Positions 26,749-35,723 are shown, numbered from the stretch's first letter. The stretch: 64,000 nt of DNA from Photorhabdus sp. CRCIA-P01 (GCF_003545805.1 NZ_NMQR01000001.1:124001-188000); one strand, 5' to 3'. Numbers and translations: made by a program. Notes: generated from the sequence alone by a model not told the origin.

Positions 26749-27372
26749 ATGTCGAAGAAATTAACAAGAGATTTAAAGAAAGAAATAGTTAATAACGCGT
26801 TATCATCTGCTGGAATATCTGAATGCTACGCCCAATTGGGGCGAGAAAAGGACCAACTCGCAAAAGACGTCCGAGTTGCCGCGTTGGGAGGGGAAGAAAA
26901 AGCCAAGCATTATAATCGCGTATACGATAAAGCACTTGAAGATATTAAGGAGTTACAAGTTAATATTGACAGACATATTCATATTTATAATGTACTTGCG
27001 GATGGCATATATACCGCCTTTGGTGGACTCCAGCCGGGACAATTATATTACGGCAAAGATGACCTAGGAAAAGACATTAAGTTAATAACGCCCACGCAAA
27101 ATCATTGTCGTTTTCCAGCGGACCATGAACTCTCTATTCGTTTTACGGAGATAGAAAAAAAATCAAATGAGCTAAACAATAAGAAAGATGAAATAAAAAA
27201 TAACGTTTACGCTATTTTAAATTCAGTTACTACAACAAAGCGACTTATTGAAGTCTGGCCGGAAGCGAAAGATTTAATTCCCTCTGAGGATATTAGAAGT
27301 ATAAACACTTCATTATCAGTAAAAGTTGAAGATTTAAACAAAATGATTGGCATACCCAAAATCGAGGATTAA
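26749..27372 (+). CDS. Hypothetical coiled-coil early phage protein
   Basis: 207 residues; AGAGGAT ribosome binding site. Two helical, charged regions (about 1-80 and 125-160, e.g. EIEKKSNELNNKKDEIKNN) flank a middle part with GLQPGQLYYGKDDLGKDIKL. No catalytic motif seen and no family recognised. Confidence 0.6.
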   Translation: MSKKLTRDLKKEIVNNALSSAGISECYAQLGREKDQLAKDVRVAALGGEEKAKHYNRVYDKALEDIKELQVNIDRHIHIYNVLADGIYTAFGGLQPGQLYYGKDDLGKDIKLITPTQNHCRFPADHELSIRFTEIEKKSNELNNKKDEIKNNVYAILNSVTTTKRLIEVWPEAKDLIPSEDIRSINTSLSVKVEDLNKMIGIPKIED

Positions 27373-27375
27373 AAA

Positions 27376-27795
27376 ATGTCAGAAAATAAAAAACACGTGC
27401 ACGCTGAATTAATGTTGCAATATGCACAAGATGCGTTGAAAACTGATGAGCCGTGGAAAATGTGGGAATATAGAGACAAAGACGGTGATTATATTTGTGA
27501 GTGGAAAGAATTGAATTATACTCCGAAATGGGGTTTATGCCGCGAATATCGGCGAAAGACTGAAATCACTGTCGGCAAAGTGAGTTTTCCGAAGCCTGTT
27601 GATTATGAGTTAAATAACGGAGATAAATATTATTCTATAATTGACTCAATGTCATATGATGAATGCGGTCCGCTCATTTGGTTCGGAGATAATATTGATG
27701 TTTTATATCTTAATAACAGATGTATTCATTTAACGGAAGAAGCAGCTAAACAGCATGTGGAGGCGCTAATTAAAATAAACAAGGGTGAGTTTTAA
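27376..27795 (+). CDS. Conserved-looking phage protein
   Basis: 139 residues. The pattern W-K-x-WEYRDKDGDY, then CREYRRKTE, then FPKPVDYEL, recalls a family of small enterobacterial prophage proteins of unknown role. It begins 4 bp after the previous stop, so the two are co-translated. Confidence 0.6.
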   Translation: MSENKKHVHAELMLQYAQDALKTDEPWKMWEYRDKDGDYICEWKELNYTPKWGLCREYRRKTEITVGKVSFPKPVDYELNNGDKYYSIIDSMSYDECGPLIWFGDNIDVLYLNNRCIHLTEEAAKQHVEALIKINKGEF

Positions 27796-27846
27796 GTATA
27801 AACTCTGATTAACTCAGTAACTGATTAGATTTTATTACAGCTCAAT

Positions 27847-27866
27847 GGCTGAGGATTATCTCAGCC
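27847..27866 (+). other. Stem-loop ahead of a small early gene
   Basis: GGCTGAG, GATTAT loop, CTCAGCC: perfect 7-bp stem 20 bp before the next ATG. Like the hairpin at 25597, its 3' arm runs into GCCTGAA. Confidence 0.5.
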
Positions 27867-27885
27867 TGAAATCAGGATTGTATTT

Positions 27886-28248
27886 ATGAGTAATCAAACA
27901 TTAATTGAGCGATACAGAAACCGTTTAATAGCAGCAAAACTCGATGCAATGATGAAAAAGACAGGTAGTTATTGTATTGCTGTTAATCTTCACGATAACT
28001 CTATGTGTACTATTGAATTGTCGGAAGAGATATTAAAGAAAGCCCTGCATGTATTTTTCGAAGCACCTGTTTATGACGAATATAAACGAGAGAGAGCCGA
28101 TAACTATATTTTAAATAGCTATACCGATTATCTGTCAAAACATTGGAAGTTAACAAGGGAAGGTGATGACTTCATGAGTGCACTTATTAAGTTAATTGCA
28201 GAAAGAGCTAATCACAGTGGATTTTCACCAGAATACATATTCCAGTAA
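27886..28248 (+). CDS. Hypothetical early phage protein
   Basis: 120 residues starting MSNQTLIERYRNRLIAAKLD. Helical with a central Cys-containing strand (GSYCIAVNLHDNSMCTIEL). Unknown function. Confidence 0.55.
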   Translation: MSNQTLIERYRNRLIAAKLDAMMKKTGSYCIAVNLHDNSMCTIELSEEILKKALHVFFEAPVYDEYKRERADNYILNSYTDYLSKHWKLTREGDDFMSALIKLIAERANHSGFSPEYIFQ

Positions 28249-28262
28249 GTAGAGGTTTAGCA

Positions 28263-28742
28263 ATGGATATCACTTATTTTAATTTCTCACAAAGAGCTAT
28301 TCAAAGTGAGCGTGAAGAAAAATATGAGACAGCGGCTATTTTTTGGAAAAAAGTCTCTGAACATGCAAAACATTCAAGTAATCGTAAATGGGCTGAATAT
28401 CGCTCTGAATTGAACTCAAAGCGTCATTCGTTACATGAGCGTCATCAACAATGGCAGGCAGATAACAAGCGACGTCGCAAAGAAGATGGAGAAACGAAGC
28501 GGCTGGCGGGTGCGATAAAGACTCACATTGATAAAGAAAATGATAGCGTCAGTATAAAAAATACTCAGCAGTTAATACAGAAAGCTAAGGAGCTTGAAGA
28601 ATGTGGGATGTTTAGGAGGGCGAGTGAAGTTTATAGCGAGGCTATTGATCGTGCACTGACTGATAAAGAGAGAGAACGTTGCACTATTGATGCCAAACGT
28701 TGTGCAAGAAAAGCCCGGCTACCGCATCACTGTGAGAGATAG
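28263..28742 (+). CDS. PerC/ANR-like small regulator (two related repeats)
   Basis: 159 residues. The N-terminal repeat (SEREEKYETAAIFWKKVSEH) and C-terminal repeat (KELEECGMFRRASEVYSEAI followed by ERCTIDAKRC) both fit the A-x-E-x-G-x-Y/F-x-R-A pattern of PerC/ANR-type regulators common in enteric mobile DNA. The middle is basic (QADNKRRRKEDGETKR). DNA or regulator binding is inferred from family resemblance only. Confidence 0.6.
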   Translation: MDITYFNFSQRAIQSEREEKYETAAIFWKKVSEHAKHSSNRKWAEYRSELNSKRHSLHERHQQWQADNKRRRKEDGETKRLAGAIKTHIDKENDSVSIKNTQQLIQKAKELEECGMFRRASEVYSEAIDRALTDKERERCTIDAKRCARKARLPHHCER

Positions 28743-28744
28743 TA

Positions 28745-28870
28745 ATGAAGAATTTCCTCACCTATTGTTTTTTAATATTTACCATGTCTGTAATTGTTGG
28801 TTTTGGATTCGCTGGTGGTATTATTTCTTTCTTTAGTTACATTGAATTTTTGAATAAAGCGTTACAATGA
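28745..28870 (+). CDS. Single-span membrane peptide
   Basis: 41 residues (MKNFLTYCFLIFTMSVIVGF...), almost entirely one hydrophobic helix with a GFAGGI glycine motif. It starts two bases after the PerC-like stop. Membrane location is evident; the role is unknown. Confidence 0.5.
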   Translation: MKNFLTYCFLIFTMSVIVGFGFAGGIISFFSYIEFLNKALQ

Positions 28871-28882
28871 AAGAGGTGATTT

Positions 28883-29071
28883 ATGGCTGCACGATTAGAA
28901 ATTATTATCTCGTATAATAAAGAGTTAAATAAACATTATGTCGAATATTCTACAGATGTAAGTCAAGATATTACAAATGAGGAAAGAAAAACTATTGCTC
29001 AATTGAGAAGTAAATTATTATCTTGCATGGACAATGAATATATTAGTAGTAATCAGAGTTGCATTCATTAA
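28883..29071 (+). CDS. Hypothetical early phage protein
   Basis: 62 residues, AGAGGTGA ribosome binding site. Begins MAARLEIIISYNKELNKHYV. Unknown function. Confidence 0.5.
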   Translation: MAARLEIIISYNKELNKHYVEYSTDVSQDITNEERKTIAQLRSKLLSCMDNEYISSNQSCIH

Positions 29072-29106
29072 ATGTTTAATATTATCTGAAATTAAAGGTA
29101 ACTATC

Positions 29107-29565
29107 ATGACTAAAAATACAGAGTCTTTAATATCCGCATGTCACGAATTATCAAGAGTAGCAAGCTGTGACGATTATTTAATTCTAAATGATATTGCTG
29201 ATAAGTTGAAATTTCTTCGTAAAGAACGTGACAGATATGAAGAAATGTTTATTGATTCTTGTTGCGGATTAGCTTCAATAGCTGATGCGGTAGGAATTAG
29301 AGAAGAAGATGACACAGGTTCACCAGGACAAGTAATTGCGCAAATTAAATCAATAGCACTCAAATCTCGCATTGAGGGTATTAAATATGCTCGTGATAGA
29401 TTAATTGCAGCTTATTTGTCAGGATTCATAGATAAACAAGAGTCAGACGTGCGAGATGTAGCAATGATGATTGATAGCTCTATAAAAGAGATTCAGTTGG
29501 AAATAAATGATTGCTGGGTAACTGATAATTTCGGTGATGAATGGCTTAACAGCGGAGATAAATAA
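29107..29565 (+). CDS. Hypothetical early phage protein
   Basis: 152 residues. Helical, acidic, with a coiled region LKFLRKERDRYEEMF and a C-terminal helix SIKEIQLEIND. No family recognised. A 20-codon frame starting at 29565 follows but is too short to support. Confidence 0.55.
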   Translation: MTKNTESLISACHELSRVASCDDYLILNDIADKLKFLRKERDRYEEMFIDSCCGLASIADAVGIREEDDTGSPGQVIAQIKSIALKSRIEGIKYARDRLIAAYLSGFIDKQESDVRDVAMMIDSSIKEIQLEINDCWVTDNFGDEWLNSGDK

Positions 29566-29634
29566 ATGAAGTTATTCGAAAGTTGGCGCCGCTATCTTAG
29601 TCACATTGCAGCAATTATATTGGAGTAAATAATA

Positions 29635-29910
29635 ATGATAGAAATACTGAAAGCTGGATGTATTGAACCTATTCACTTTGATTTCGATACTCATTATTTT
29701 GATGATATAGATGACGGAACCAATATACTTGATAAATATGGTTATGCTGTTAGCGCAGGAAGTAATGGTTCGGTTGACGTTTGGGTAGATGATGACTGTA
29801 ATTTTCGGGGTGAGTTTTCAAGATTCTATATTGTAATTAACTCTATTAAAACTTCATCAAGAAATGAGTTAATGTTGTGGCTGAATGAGTATATTCAAAA
29901 ACAATATTAA
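29635..29910 (+). CDS. Small acidic early phage protein
   Basis: 91 residues, about 16 acidic against 7 basic, with acid-rich runs FDFDTHYFDDIDDG and VDVWVDDD. Small acidic phage early proteins can be DNA mimics or inhibitors of host defence; nothing here proves this. GGAG ribosome binding site. Confidence 0.55.
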   Translation: MIEILKAGCIEPIHFDFDTHYFDDIDDGTNILDKYGYAVSAGSNGSVDVWVDDDCNFRGEFSRFYIVINSIKTSSRNELMLWLNEYIQKQY

Positions 29911-29954
29911 TAGAGCAACAATGAACGATTATTTAACTTTAAAGAAGGTGAATG

Positions 29955-30350
29955 ATGAAAAACGATAAATACGAATGCGCAAAGCGTAAATGTAAACATA
30001 TTCATTATGACCGTGAGCGTATTTACATAAAAGACCCTGAGTGCTCATATGCGAAAATTAGTACATGTCCAAAGTGTGGACATAATGAATTCTATATCTT
30101 TAATGTAAGAGAAGTGAAAAGAATTGAATATACAGTTTGTATTGACACAGGAGAGCGTTTTGAATTTGAAATACCTTCTTCTTTCAATTTGAATTTTTTA
30201 GCCGAAGAGTGTGCAGAAGATTATTTCCATCTTCAAGATAGTGAAAATTGGCCGAAAGAATTCCACATTTGGGTTGATGATGCATTTTTCGGAATATTCG
30301 AAGTACATGCAGAAGTATCTTTTTCAGCAAAGAAAATTGATGATAAATAA
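29955..30350 (+). CDS. Putative zinc-binding early phage protein
   Basis: 131 residues from ATG 29955 behind AAGAAGGTGA. Cys pairs CAKRKC near the start and CPKCGHNEFY at about 35 suggest a zinc ribbon. The rest is acidic. Function unknown. Confidence 0.6.
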   Translation: MKNDKYECAKRKCKHIHYDRERIYIKDPECSYAKISTCPKCGHNEFYIFNVREVKRIEYTVCIDTGERFEFEIPSSFNLNFLAEECAEDYFHLQDSENWPKEFHIWVDDAFFGIFEVHAEVSFSAKKIDDK

Positions 30351-30362
30351 TAAAGAGGAGAT

Positions 30363-30686
30363 ATGACAAATAATTTATTTCACATCACACAAATAGTGGC
30401 TTCGGTCTGGGGTGATCCATCTGATATCACTGATGCTGTCTGGAATGCCGGTTACAGAAAAGCCGATAGAACACCAGAAGATATGGTGTTGGTGACACTT
30501 AAAGTCATCGAGGATTCTTATTACAGCGACATTGTGTATAAGTATTGGCCCAAAGACTTAGAAGCCGTACTTGCTGCTGAACTGAATTTCTTGATTGATG
30601 ATTTGGTCTGGAATGATAAAACAACGCCGGCAACAGTGGCAAGGATAATTTTAGAGAACGGTTATCAAAGAGGAGATGAGAAATAA
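30363..30686 (+). CDS. Hypothetical early phage protein
   Basis: 107 residues (MTNNLFHITQIVASVWGDPS...). AAGAGGAG ribosome binding site. Its stop is immediately followed by the excisionase start. Unknown function. Confidence 0.55.
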   Translation: MTNNLFHITQIVASVWGDPSDITDAVWNAGYRKADRTPEDMVLVTLKVIEDSYYSDIVYKYWPKDLEAVLAAELNFLIDDLVWNDKTTPATVARIILENGYQRGDEK

Positions 30687-30878
30687 ATGGAAGAGTCTGA
30701 ATATATTACTACACGCGAGCTGGCTAAAAAATTACGGGTTACGCCACACACTATCAGAACGTGGTGTGGGGATGGGAAACAGAAAAAGGAAGGTTTCCCA
30801 AAACCCAGATTTCGTGGAAGAGAAAACAATTTCGCTAAGAAGGACATTGAGGACTGGGAGAACGGGAAACAATTTTAG
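30687..30878 (+). CDS. xis: Excisionase (MerR/AlpA-like winged helix)
   Basis: 63 residues: YITTRELAKKLRVTPHTIRT then PKPRFRGRENNFAKKDIEDW, the typical excisionase/AlpA wHTH fold. It ends the early operon and overlaps the 3' end of the convergent integrase by 44 bp. It would direct integrase toward excision. Confidence 0.87.
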   Translation: MEESEYITTRELAKKLRVTPHTIRTWCGDGKQKKEGFPKPRFRGRENNFAKKDIEDWENGKQF

Positions 30879-32085
30879 TCAGCTTCTTCCACCAGCTCTC
30901 ATATGCCTCTCTCTGTTCGCTCAGGTAGGTGTGCTTATCGTACACCTGCCACACTCCCGGCAGTTTATGACCTATCATAGTTTCAGCTACATGGGGCGGT
31001 GTTAATTCAGAAACCCCGGTACGCATAGTTCTACGCAAGTCGTGGATTGACCAGTGTACATGGGGATCGAAATAAGGTGCCATCTTTTTGTTAAGCCTTT
31101 CAATGATGTGTTTATGTGATCCCTGAGCGAAGGGTTTGTCACCAGAGACAATAAACAGGTATTCGTTCCCATGATTTAATTTCTTTGTCTGCTCAATTAG
31201 TTCTTTGGCTTCGGGGATAATCGGCCTAACAATGGTTTTTTTAGATCTTCTCCCTGTTTTATGGTTTCCTGGAGGAATAGTCCAAATATTTTTTTCATAG
31301 TCAAAATCAGTGACTTTTGCTTTCAGTAACTCACCAATCCGGCATCCAAATAACAAACACAGTTTTACCATCAGTGCGTTGCGTGGGTTATATTTAGACG
31401 CATTAATAATATGAAATAGAACCACTAGCTCCTCTTCACTTAATGTCCTCTCTCCCATATCAGAATCGATATCAATGTCCGCATCAGGCTCCTTCCCTTC
31501 TAAATCACTCGGTGCCACATCAGATAACGGTGTGATACTGGTCATCCCTCTCCTGACAGCCCACTTATGCGCCTTCTTGGAGTATGTCAATATACGCGCT
31601 CCGATTGATGGGGTTCGCTTTGCGACGTCTTCAATTAAAGCAAGCCAGACATGAAGTGTCACCTCGTCATGGGGCAACTTACCAATTTTGGGGAAAACAT
31701 AAATCTCGAAAGAGCGTAAGATTTCATCAGCCATGACTCGCGAACCTTCCATTACGGTTTTCCACCATTCCCGAATAAGCGTTTCCACAGTGACGGCACT
31801 CAATGCAGATTCTTTTCGAACGCGTTTAACTATTTTTGGATTACGATGCTGCTCCAGTTCCCCGCGATAAGAAATCACAGCATCACGAGCATCTTTTAAG
31901 CTCGTTGCGGGATACGTGCCGATATCAATCCGATCCCCTTTCCCATCCCATCGATATCTAAACTGAAATATAATTCTTCCTTTCGGGGTAACGCGAACAG
32001 AGAGACCATCTCTATCTGATTTGGTAATCATTTTTTCTTGTGGCTTCCCGCTGGTGGAGCGCAGCCATGAATCAGTAATTGCCAT
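30835..32085 (-). CDS. int: Prophage integrase (tyrosine recombinase, P4-like)
   Basis: 416 residues from ATG 32085 (MAITDSWLRSTSGKPQEKM) preceded by TGAGGAAAA; the longer frame to 32154 is not needed. N-terminal DUF4102-like arm domain (GLSVRVTPKGRIIFQFRYRW), core, and catalytic R (LFGCRIGELLKA), HxxR (SIHDLRRTM), GHKL and Tyr (VWQVYDKHTY). It catalyses integration and excision. Confidence 0.94.
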   Translation of the reverse strand: MAITDSWLRSTSGKPQEKMITKSDRDGLSVRVTPKGRIIFQFRYRWDGKGDRIDIGTYPATSLKDARDAVISYRGELEQHRNPKIVKRVRKESALSAVTVETLIREWWKTVMEGSRVMADEILRSFEIYVFPKIGKLPHDEVTLHVWLALIEDVAKRTPSIGARILTYSKKAHKWAVRRGMTSITPLSDVAPSDLEGKEPDADIDIDSDMGERTLSEEELVVLFHIINASKYNPRNALMVKLCLLFGCRIGELLKAKVTDFDYEKNIWTIPPGNHKTGRRSKKTIVRPIIPEAKELIEQTKKLNHGNEYLFIVSGDKPFAQGSHKHIIERLNKKMAPYFDPHVHWSIHDLRRTMRTGVSELTPPHVAETMIGHKLPGVWQVYDKHTYLSEQREAYESWWKKLTKIVSRSPSPQCPS

Positions 32086-32288
32086 ATTAATTTTCCTCAA
32101 AATAATACAGCTCTTAATGTAGTTTATGTACACCGGCATGTACATAATTTTCATGACACAGGGTGATTATCTATGATTATCACTGACTAAGACAAGCCGA
32201 TAAAAAATAAATTTCAATTTAAAATCAATAAATTAATTTAATTTTCATGACTAAAAATGACTATTGATGTCGGGTGATGATTATAACA
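32086..32288. other. Integrase upstream region, presumed prophage boundary
   Basis: AT-rich non-coding DNA between integrase and flhA. The octamer TGATTATC is repeated at about 32164 and 32176. One prophage end should lie here, but the att core cannot be defined because the other end is outside the window. Confidence 0.45.
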
Positions 32289-32311
32289 GGCCATTTTGGA
32301 ATAAAATGGCC
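32289..32311 (-). terminator. Hairpin after flhA
   Basis: GGCCATTTT / AAAATGGCC with a 5-nt loop, 20 bp past the flhA stop. The T-run is weak, so termination efficiency is uncertain. Confidence 0.55.
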
Positions 32312-32330
32312 CACTATGCTATTGATACCG

Positions 32331-34412
32331 CTATCCGTTACTACCAATTGTCGCTGTCATCCGAATTTGACGGTTATCGCTGATTTCAAGATTAGATAAA
32401 ACCACTAATTGAGGCAAAGTTCTACGCAAGAAACGCGATAACAGCGGGCGTAATGCATGATTAACCAGCAATACTGGAGGCGCGCCCAACATTTCCTGAC
32501 GTTGTAGTGCTTCCGTCGCCTGCCGTTGCAAATTATCCGCTAATCCGGGTTCCAGACCACCACCATTTTGCAACGCCTGAATTAACAAACGCTCAAGGCT
32601 CGCATCCAATCCGATGACCTGAATTTCCTGCGCTCCGGGGAACCACTGTTGAGCAATTGCCCGGCCAAGCGCGATTCTGACCAAAGATGTCAACTCATAG
32701 GGATCAGTTTGTCCAGGTGCGTGTTCAGCCAAGGTTTCAATAATTGTCCGCATGTCCCGGATAGGTACCTGTTCGGACAATAGATTTTGAAGCACTTTAT
32801 GCAAGGTTGTCAGATTAACAACATCAGGAATAAAGTCCTCAGTCAGTTTAGGCATCTCCTGACTAACTCGCTCAAATAGTTGCTGAGCTTCCTGACGGCC
32901 AAACAGTTCATTGGCATATTGAGTCAACAGATGATTCATATGGGTCGCAACCACCGTACTGGCTGCAACCACTGTGTAGCCCTGAACCTGAGCTTGCTCT
33001 CTGAGGCTATCATCAATCCAAACCGCAGAGAGCCCAAACGCCGGATCTTTCGTGATATCACCTTGTAATTCGCCTACTGCGCCACCGGGGTTAATCGCCA
33101 GCCAGCGCCCCGGATGAGCTTCACCACGACCAATTTCTACCCCTTTCATCAAAATACGGTAGCCAGCCGGAGCCAGTTCAAGGTTATCCCGGATATGAAC
33201 TACGGGGGGTAAATATCCCATCTCCTGAGCAAATTTCTTACGAATTCCGCTGATTCTCCCCAGTAATTCACCATTCTGACGAAAATCAACCATCGGAATC
33301 AGACGATAACCGACTTCCATACCCAAAGGATCTTCAAGCTGAACATCGGACCATGAAGCTTCTGATGTCTGTTGCTGCTCTTCTATTTTTGGTTTTTCTG
33401 CATTTATCGTCGGCGCATCAGTACGGCGATATAGATACCAGCCAAGACCGGCCAATGCCGCAGTAAACAACAGGAAAACAAAATTGGGCATTCCCGGTAC
33501 CATGCCCAACAATCCAAGAACACCCGCACTCAACATCATCACTCTGGGATTGTTGAACAGTTGAGTCACCATCTGCTGACCAACATCCTGGTCCGTTGCC
33601 ACGCGGGTAACAATAACACCAGCCGCAGTAGAAATAATAAGAGCAGGTAATTGTGCAACCAAACCATCACCAATGGTTAACAGGGTATACGCTTCTCCCG
33701 CATCCCCCAAACTCATACCATGTTGGGCTACACCAACAATTAAGCCACCAACAACGTTGATAACCAGGATCATCAATCCCGCAATCGCGTCGCCACGCAC
33801 AAACTTACTGGCACCATCCATCGAACCATAAAAATCCGATTCCTGCGTCACTTCAGCACGGCGTTTCTTCGCTTCTTCTTCACCAATTAATCCAGCATTT
33901 AAATCGGCATCAATTGCCATCTGTTTACCCGGCATACCATCCAGCACAAAACGAGCGCCCACTTCGGCAATCCTTCCTGCACCTTTAGTAATGACCATAA
34001 AGTTAATCAATACCAAGATGATAAATACCACAATACCAATAGCGAAATTGCCACCAACCAGAAAATGGCCAAATGCCTCTACAACGTGCCCCGCCGCCGC
34101 AGAACCGGTATGCCCTTCCAATAAAATGATACGGGTTGAAGCTACGTTAAGAGATAAACGCAATAACGTGGAGAACAACAAAATGGTCGGAAATGCGGCA
34201 AAATCTAGCGTACGTCGGGTAAACATCGCCACCAGCAACACCATGATTGATAGCGCTATGTTAAATGTAAACAGCAAATCAAGCATGAATGGCGGCAATG
34301 GCAATACCATCATCGACAAAATCAGGAGGATCAATACCGGCCCGGCAAGCATTTGCCATTGCGAGCCTTTCATATTGCCCGGTAAACGAAGTATAGAGGC
34401 CAGATTAGCCAT
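32331..34412 (-). CDS. flhA: Flagellar export gate protein FlhA
   Basis: 693 residues starting MANLASILRLPGNMKGSQWQ, equivalent to the E. coli start; it overlaps the flhB stop by 8 bp. N-terminal half has eight membrane spans and the FHIPEP-family signature region (GKQMAIDADLNAGLIGEEEA). The cytoplasmic C-terminal domain binds chaperone-substrate complexes. It forms the nonameric export gate driven by proton flow. In E. coli flhE follows; here a prophage end does. Confidence 0.97.
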   Translation of the reverse strand: MANLASILRLPGNMKGSQWQMLAGPVLILLILSMMVLPLPPFMLDLLFTFNIALSIMVLLVAMFTRRTLDFAAFPTILLFSTLLRLSLNVASTRIILLEGHTGSAAAGHVVEAFGHFLVGGNFAIGIVVFIILVLINFMVITKGAGRIAEVGARFVLDGMPGKQMAIDADLNAGLIGEEEAKKRRAEVTQESDFYGSMDGASKFVRGDAIAGLMILVINVVGGLIVGVAQHGMSLGDAGEAYTLLTIGDGLVAQLPALIISTAAGVIVTRVATDQDVGQQMVTQLFNNPRVMMLSAGVLGLLGMVPGMPNFVFLLFTAALAGLGWYLYRRTDAPTINAEKPKIEEQQQTSEASWSDVQLEDPLGMEVGYRLIPMVDFRQNGELLGRISGIRKKFAQEMGYLPPVVHIRDNLELAPAGYRILMKGVEIGRGEAHPGRWLAINPGGAVGELQGDITKDPAFGLSAVWIDDSLREQAQVQGYTVVAASTVVATHMNHLLTQYANELFGRQEAQQLFERVSQEMPKLTEDFIPDVVNLTTLHKVLQNLLSEQVPIRDMRTIIETLAEHAPGQTDPYELTSLVRIALGRAIAQQWFPGAQEIQVIGLDASLERLLIQALQNGGGLEPGLADNLQRQATEALQRQEMLGAPPVLLVNHALRPLLSRFLRRTLPQLVVLSNLEISDNRQIRMTATIGSNG

Positions 34413-35556
34413 GACGATTATTTTCTCCAGCAAAATCCAGTGCTGGCGGCACTGGCAGATTTTCAGGTTTCTTCGGCTTCAAGCCGCCTTCCCGTTTCCA
34501 ACGTTTCAATTGGTAGACCCAAGCCAGAACTTCCGCGACGGCTGCATAAAGTGTCGCGGGGATTTGCCCGCCAACTTCACTATGGCGATAAAGCGCCCTG
34601 GCAAGCGGCGGCGCCTCAAGTAATGGAATACGGTTTTCTGTACCTATTTCTTTAATCCGTAATGCAATAATCCCCGCGCCTTTCGCCAATACTTTCGGCG
34701 CACCCATCGCTTTTTCATCATATTTCAGCGCAACAGCATAGTGAGTCGGGTTGGTGACAATTACATCCGCTTTCGGTACATCCGCCATCATACGCTGACG
34801 GGCAGCCGCCCGTTGTTGCTGACGGATACGCGCTTTAACATGTGGGTCCCCCTCTTGTTCTTTAAATTCATCCTTTATTTCCTGCCGAGTCATTCTCAGC
34901 TTTTTCAAGTGGCTGTATATCTGGTAAACAACATCGAAAGCCACCATCGGTATCAACATGAAAACCACCACATAACCGGCGAATATCAGCATTTGCATAG
35001 CATCATCCAGTGCCAACAGTGGCGGTTGAGCTATGAGCCGTAACATGGCAGGCCAATTCATCCAAAGGAACAAAGCGGCGCCAATACCGACAAATCCCGC
35101 TTTAAGTAGTGCTTTGAATAATTCCGCCAACGCATTCATTGAGAAAATACGTTTCAGGCCAGAAATGGGATTCAATTTTTTCGCATCAAATTTGATGGAT
35201 TTGGTACTGAACACTAATCCACCCAATAGCGCCGGAGCACTTAATGCTACTAACACTAATCCGGCAAAAACCGGCAACAAAGCCAAAACAGCTTGCTGGA
35301 GCAATCTGCCAATCTGTTGAACCATCTGTCTATCATTGCTGACTACATTGTGATCAAAACTAAACCCTTCAAACACCATCAATGACAATTCATGCGTCAT
35401 TGACTGACCACTCATCCAGAGCAAACTTAAACCACTGGTCAACATCAATATAGAACTCAGCTCTCTGGAGCGGGCTATCTGCCCCTCTTTTCGGGCTTTT
35501 TCCCGTTTATGGGGCGTGGGTTCTTCTGTTTTCTCAAGATCGCTATCTTCAGCCAC
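34405..35556 (-). CDS. flhB: Flagellar export switch protein FlhB
   Basis: 383 residues. Four membrane spans in residues 30-210, then cytoplasmic domain with the autocleavage motif NPTH (VIVTNPTHYAVAL). It sets substrate specificity, switching from rod/hook to filament export. The N-terminus EDSDLEKTEEPTPHKREKA is the family start. It heads the flhBA operon, displaced about 13 kb from cheZ. Confidence 0.97.
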   Translation of the reverse strand: MAEDSDLEKTEEPTPHKREKARKEGQIARSRELSSILMLTSGLSLLWMSGQSMTHELSLMVFEGFSFDHNVVSNDRQMVQQIGRLLQQAVLALLPVFAGLVLVALSAPALLGGLVFSTKSIKFDAKKLNPISGLKRIFSMNALAELFKALLKAGFVGIGAALFLWMNWPAMLRLIAQPPLLALDDAMQMLIFAGYVVVFMLIPMVAFDVVYQIYSHLKKLRMTRQEIKDEFKEQEGDPHVKARIRQQQRAAARQRMMADVPKADVIVTNPTHYAVALKYDEKAMGAPKVLAKGAGIIALRIKEIGTENRIPLLEAPPLARALYRHSEVGGQIPATLYAAVAEVLAWVYQLKRWKREGGLKPKKPENLPVPPALDFAGENNRHG

Positions 35557-35608
35557 GGCTTTCCTTGTCAGATTTTCAAACGCTATCGTTCAGAAAATAG
35601 GGAATCAA

Positions 35609-35701
35609 ATGGCTGTTAGCATGACAAAAGAGAAAAAATCCGATGGCTGGAACAATGGGAAATTTGACCGGGTATTTGCGGGATCAAGCTCAATAGTATG
35701 A
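35609..35701 (+). pseudogene. Possible N-terminal remnant of the bacteriocin gene
   Basis: A 30-codon frame, MAVSMTKEKKSDGWNNGKFD onward, has a GGGA ribosome binding site and stops just before the toxin C-terminal fragment, which is in another frame. It could be the start of a deleted bacteriocin gene. The relation rests only on proximity and composition. Confidence 0.3.
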
Positions 35702-35723
35702 GCAATCCAAGACAACCAAATGA

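Noticed and set aside
29565-29627. 20-codon frame between early genes
   Set aside because: Too short and without independent evidence, although it overlaps the upstream stop.
32155-32330. tRNA gene as prophage attachment site
   Set aside because: No cloverleaf or tRNA 3' end visible between integrase and flhA.
35557-35608. SOS (LexA) box upstream of the bacteriocin remnant
   Set aside because: No CTGT-N8-ACAG match seen, in keeping with loss of the original promoter.
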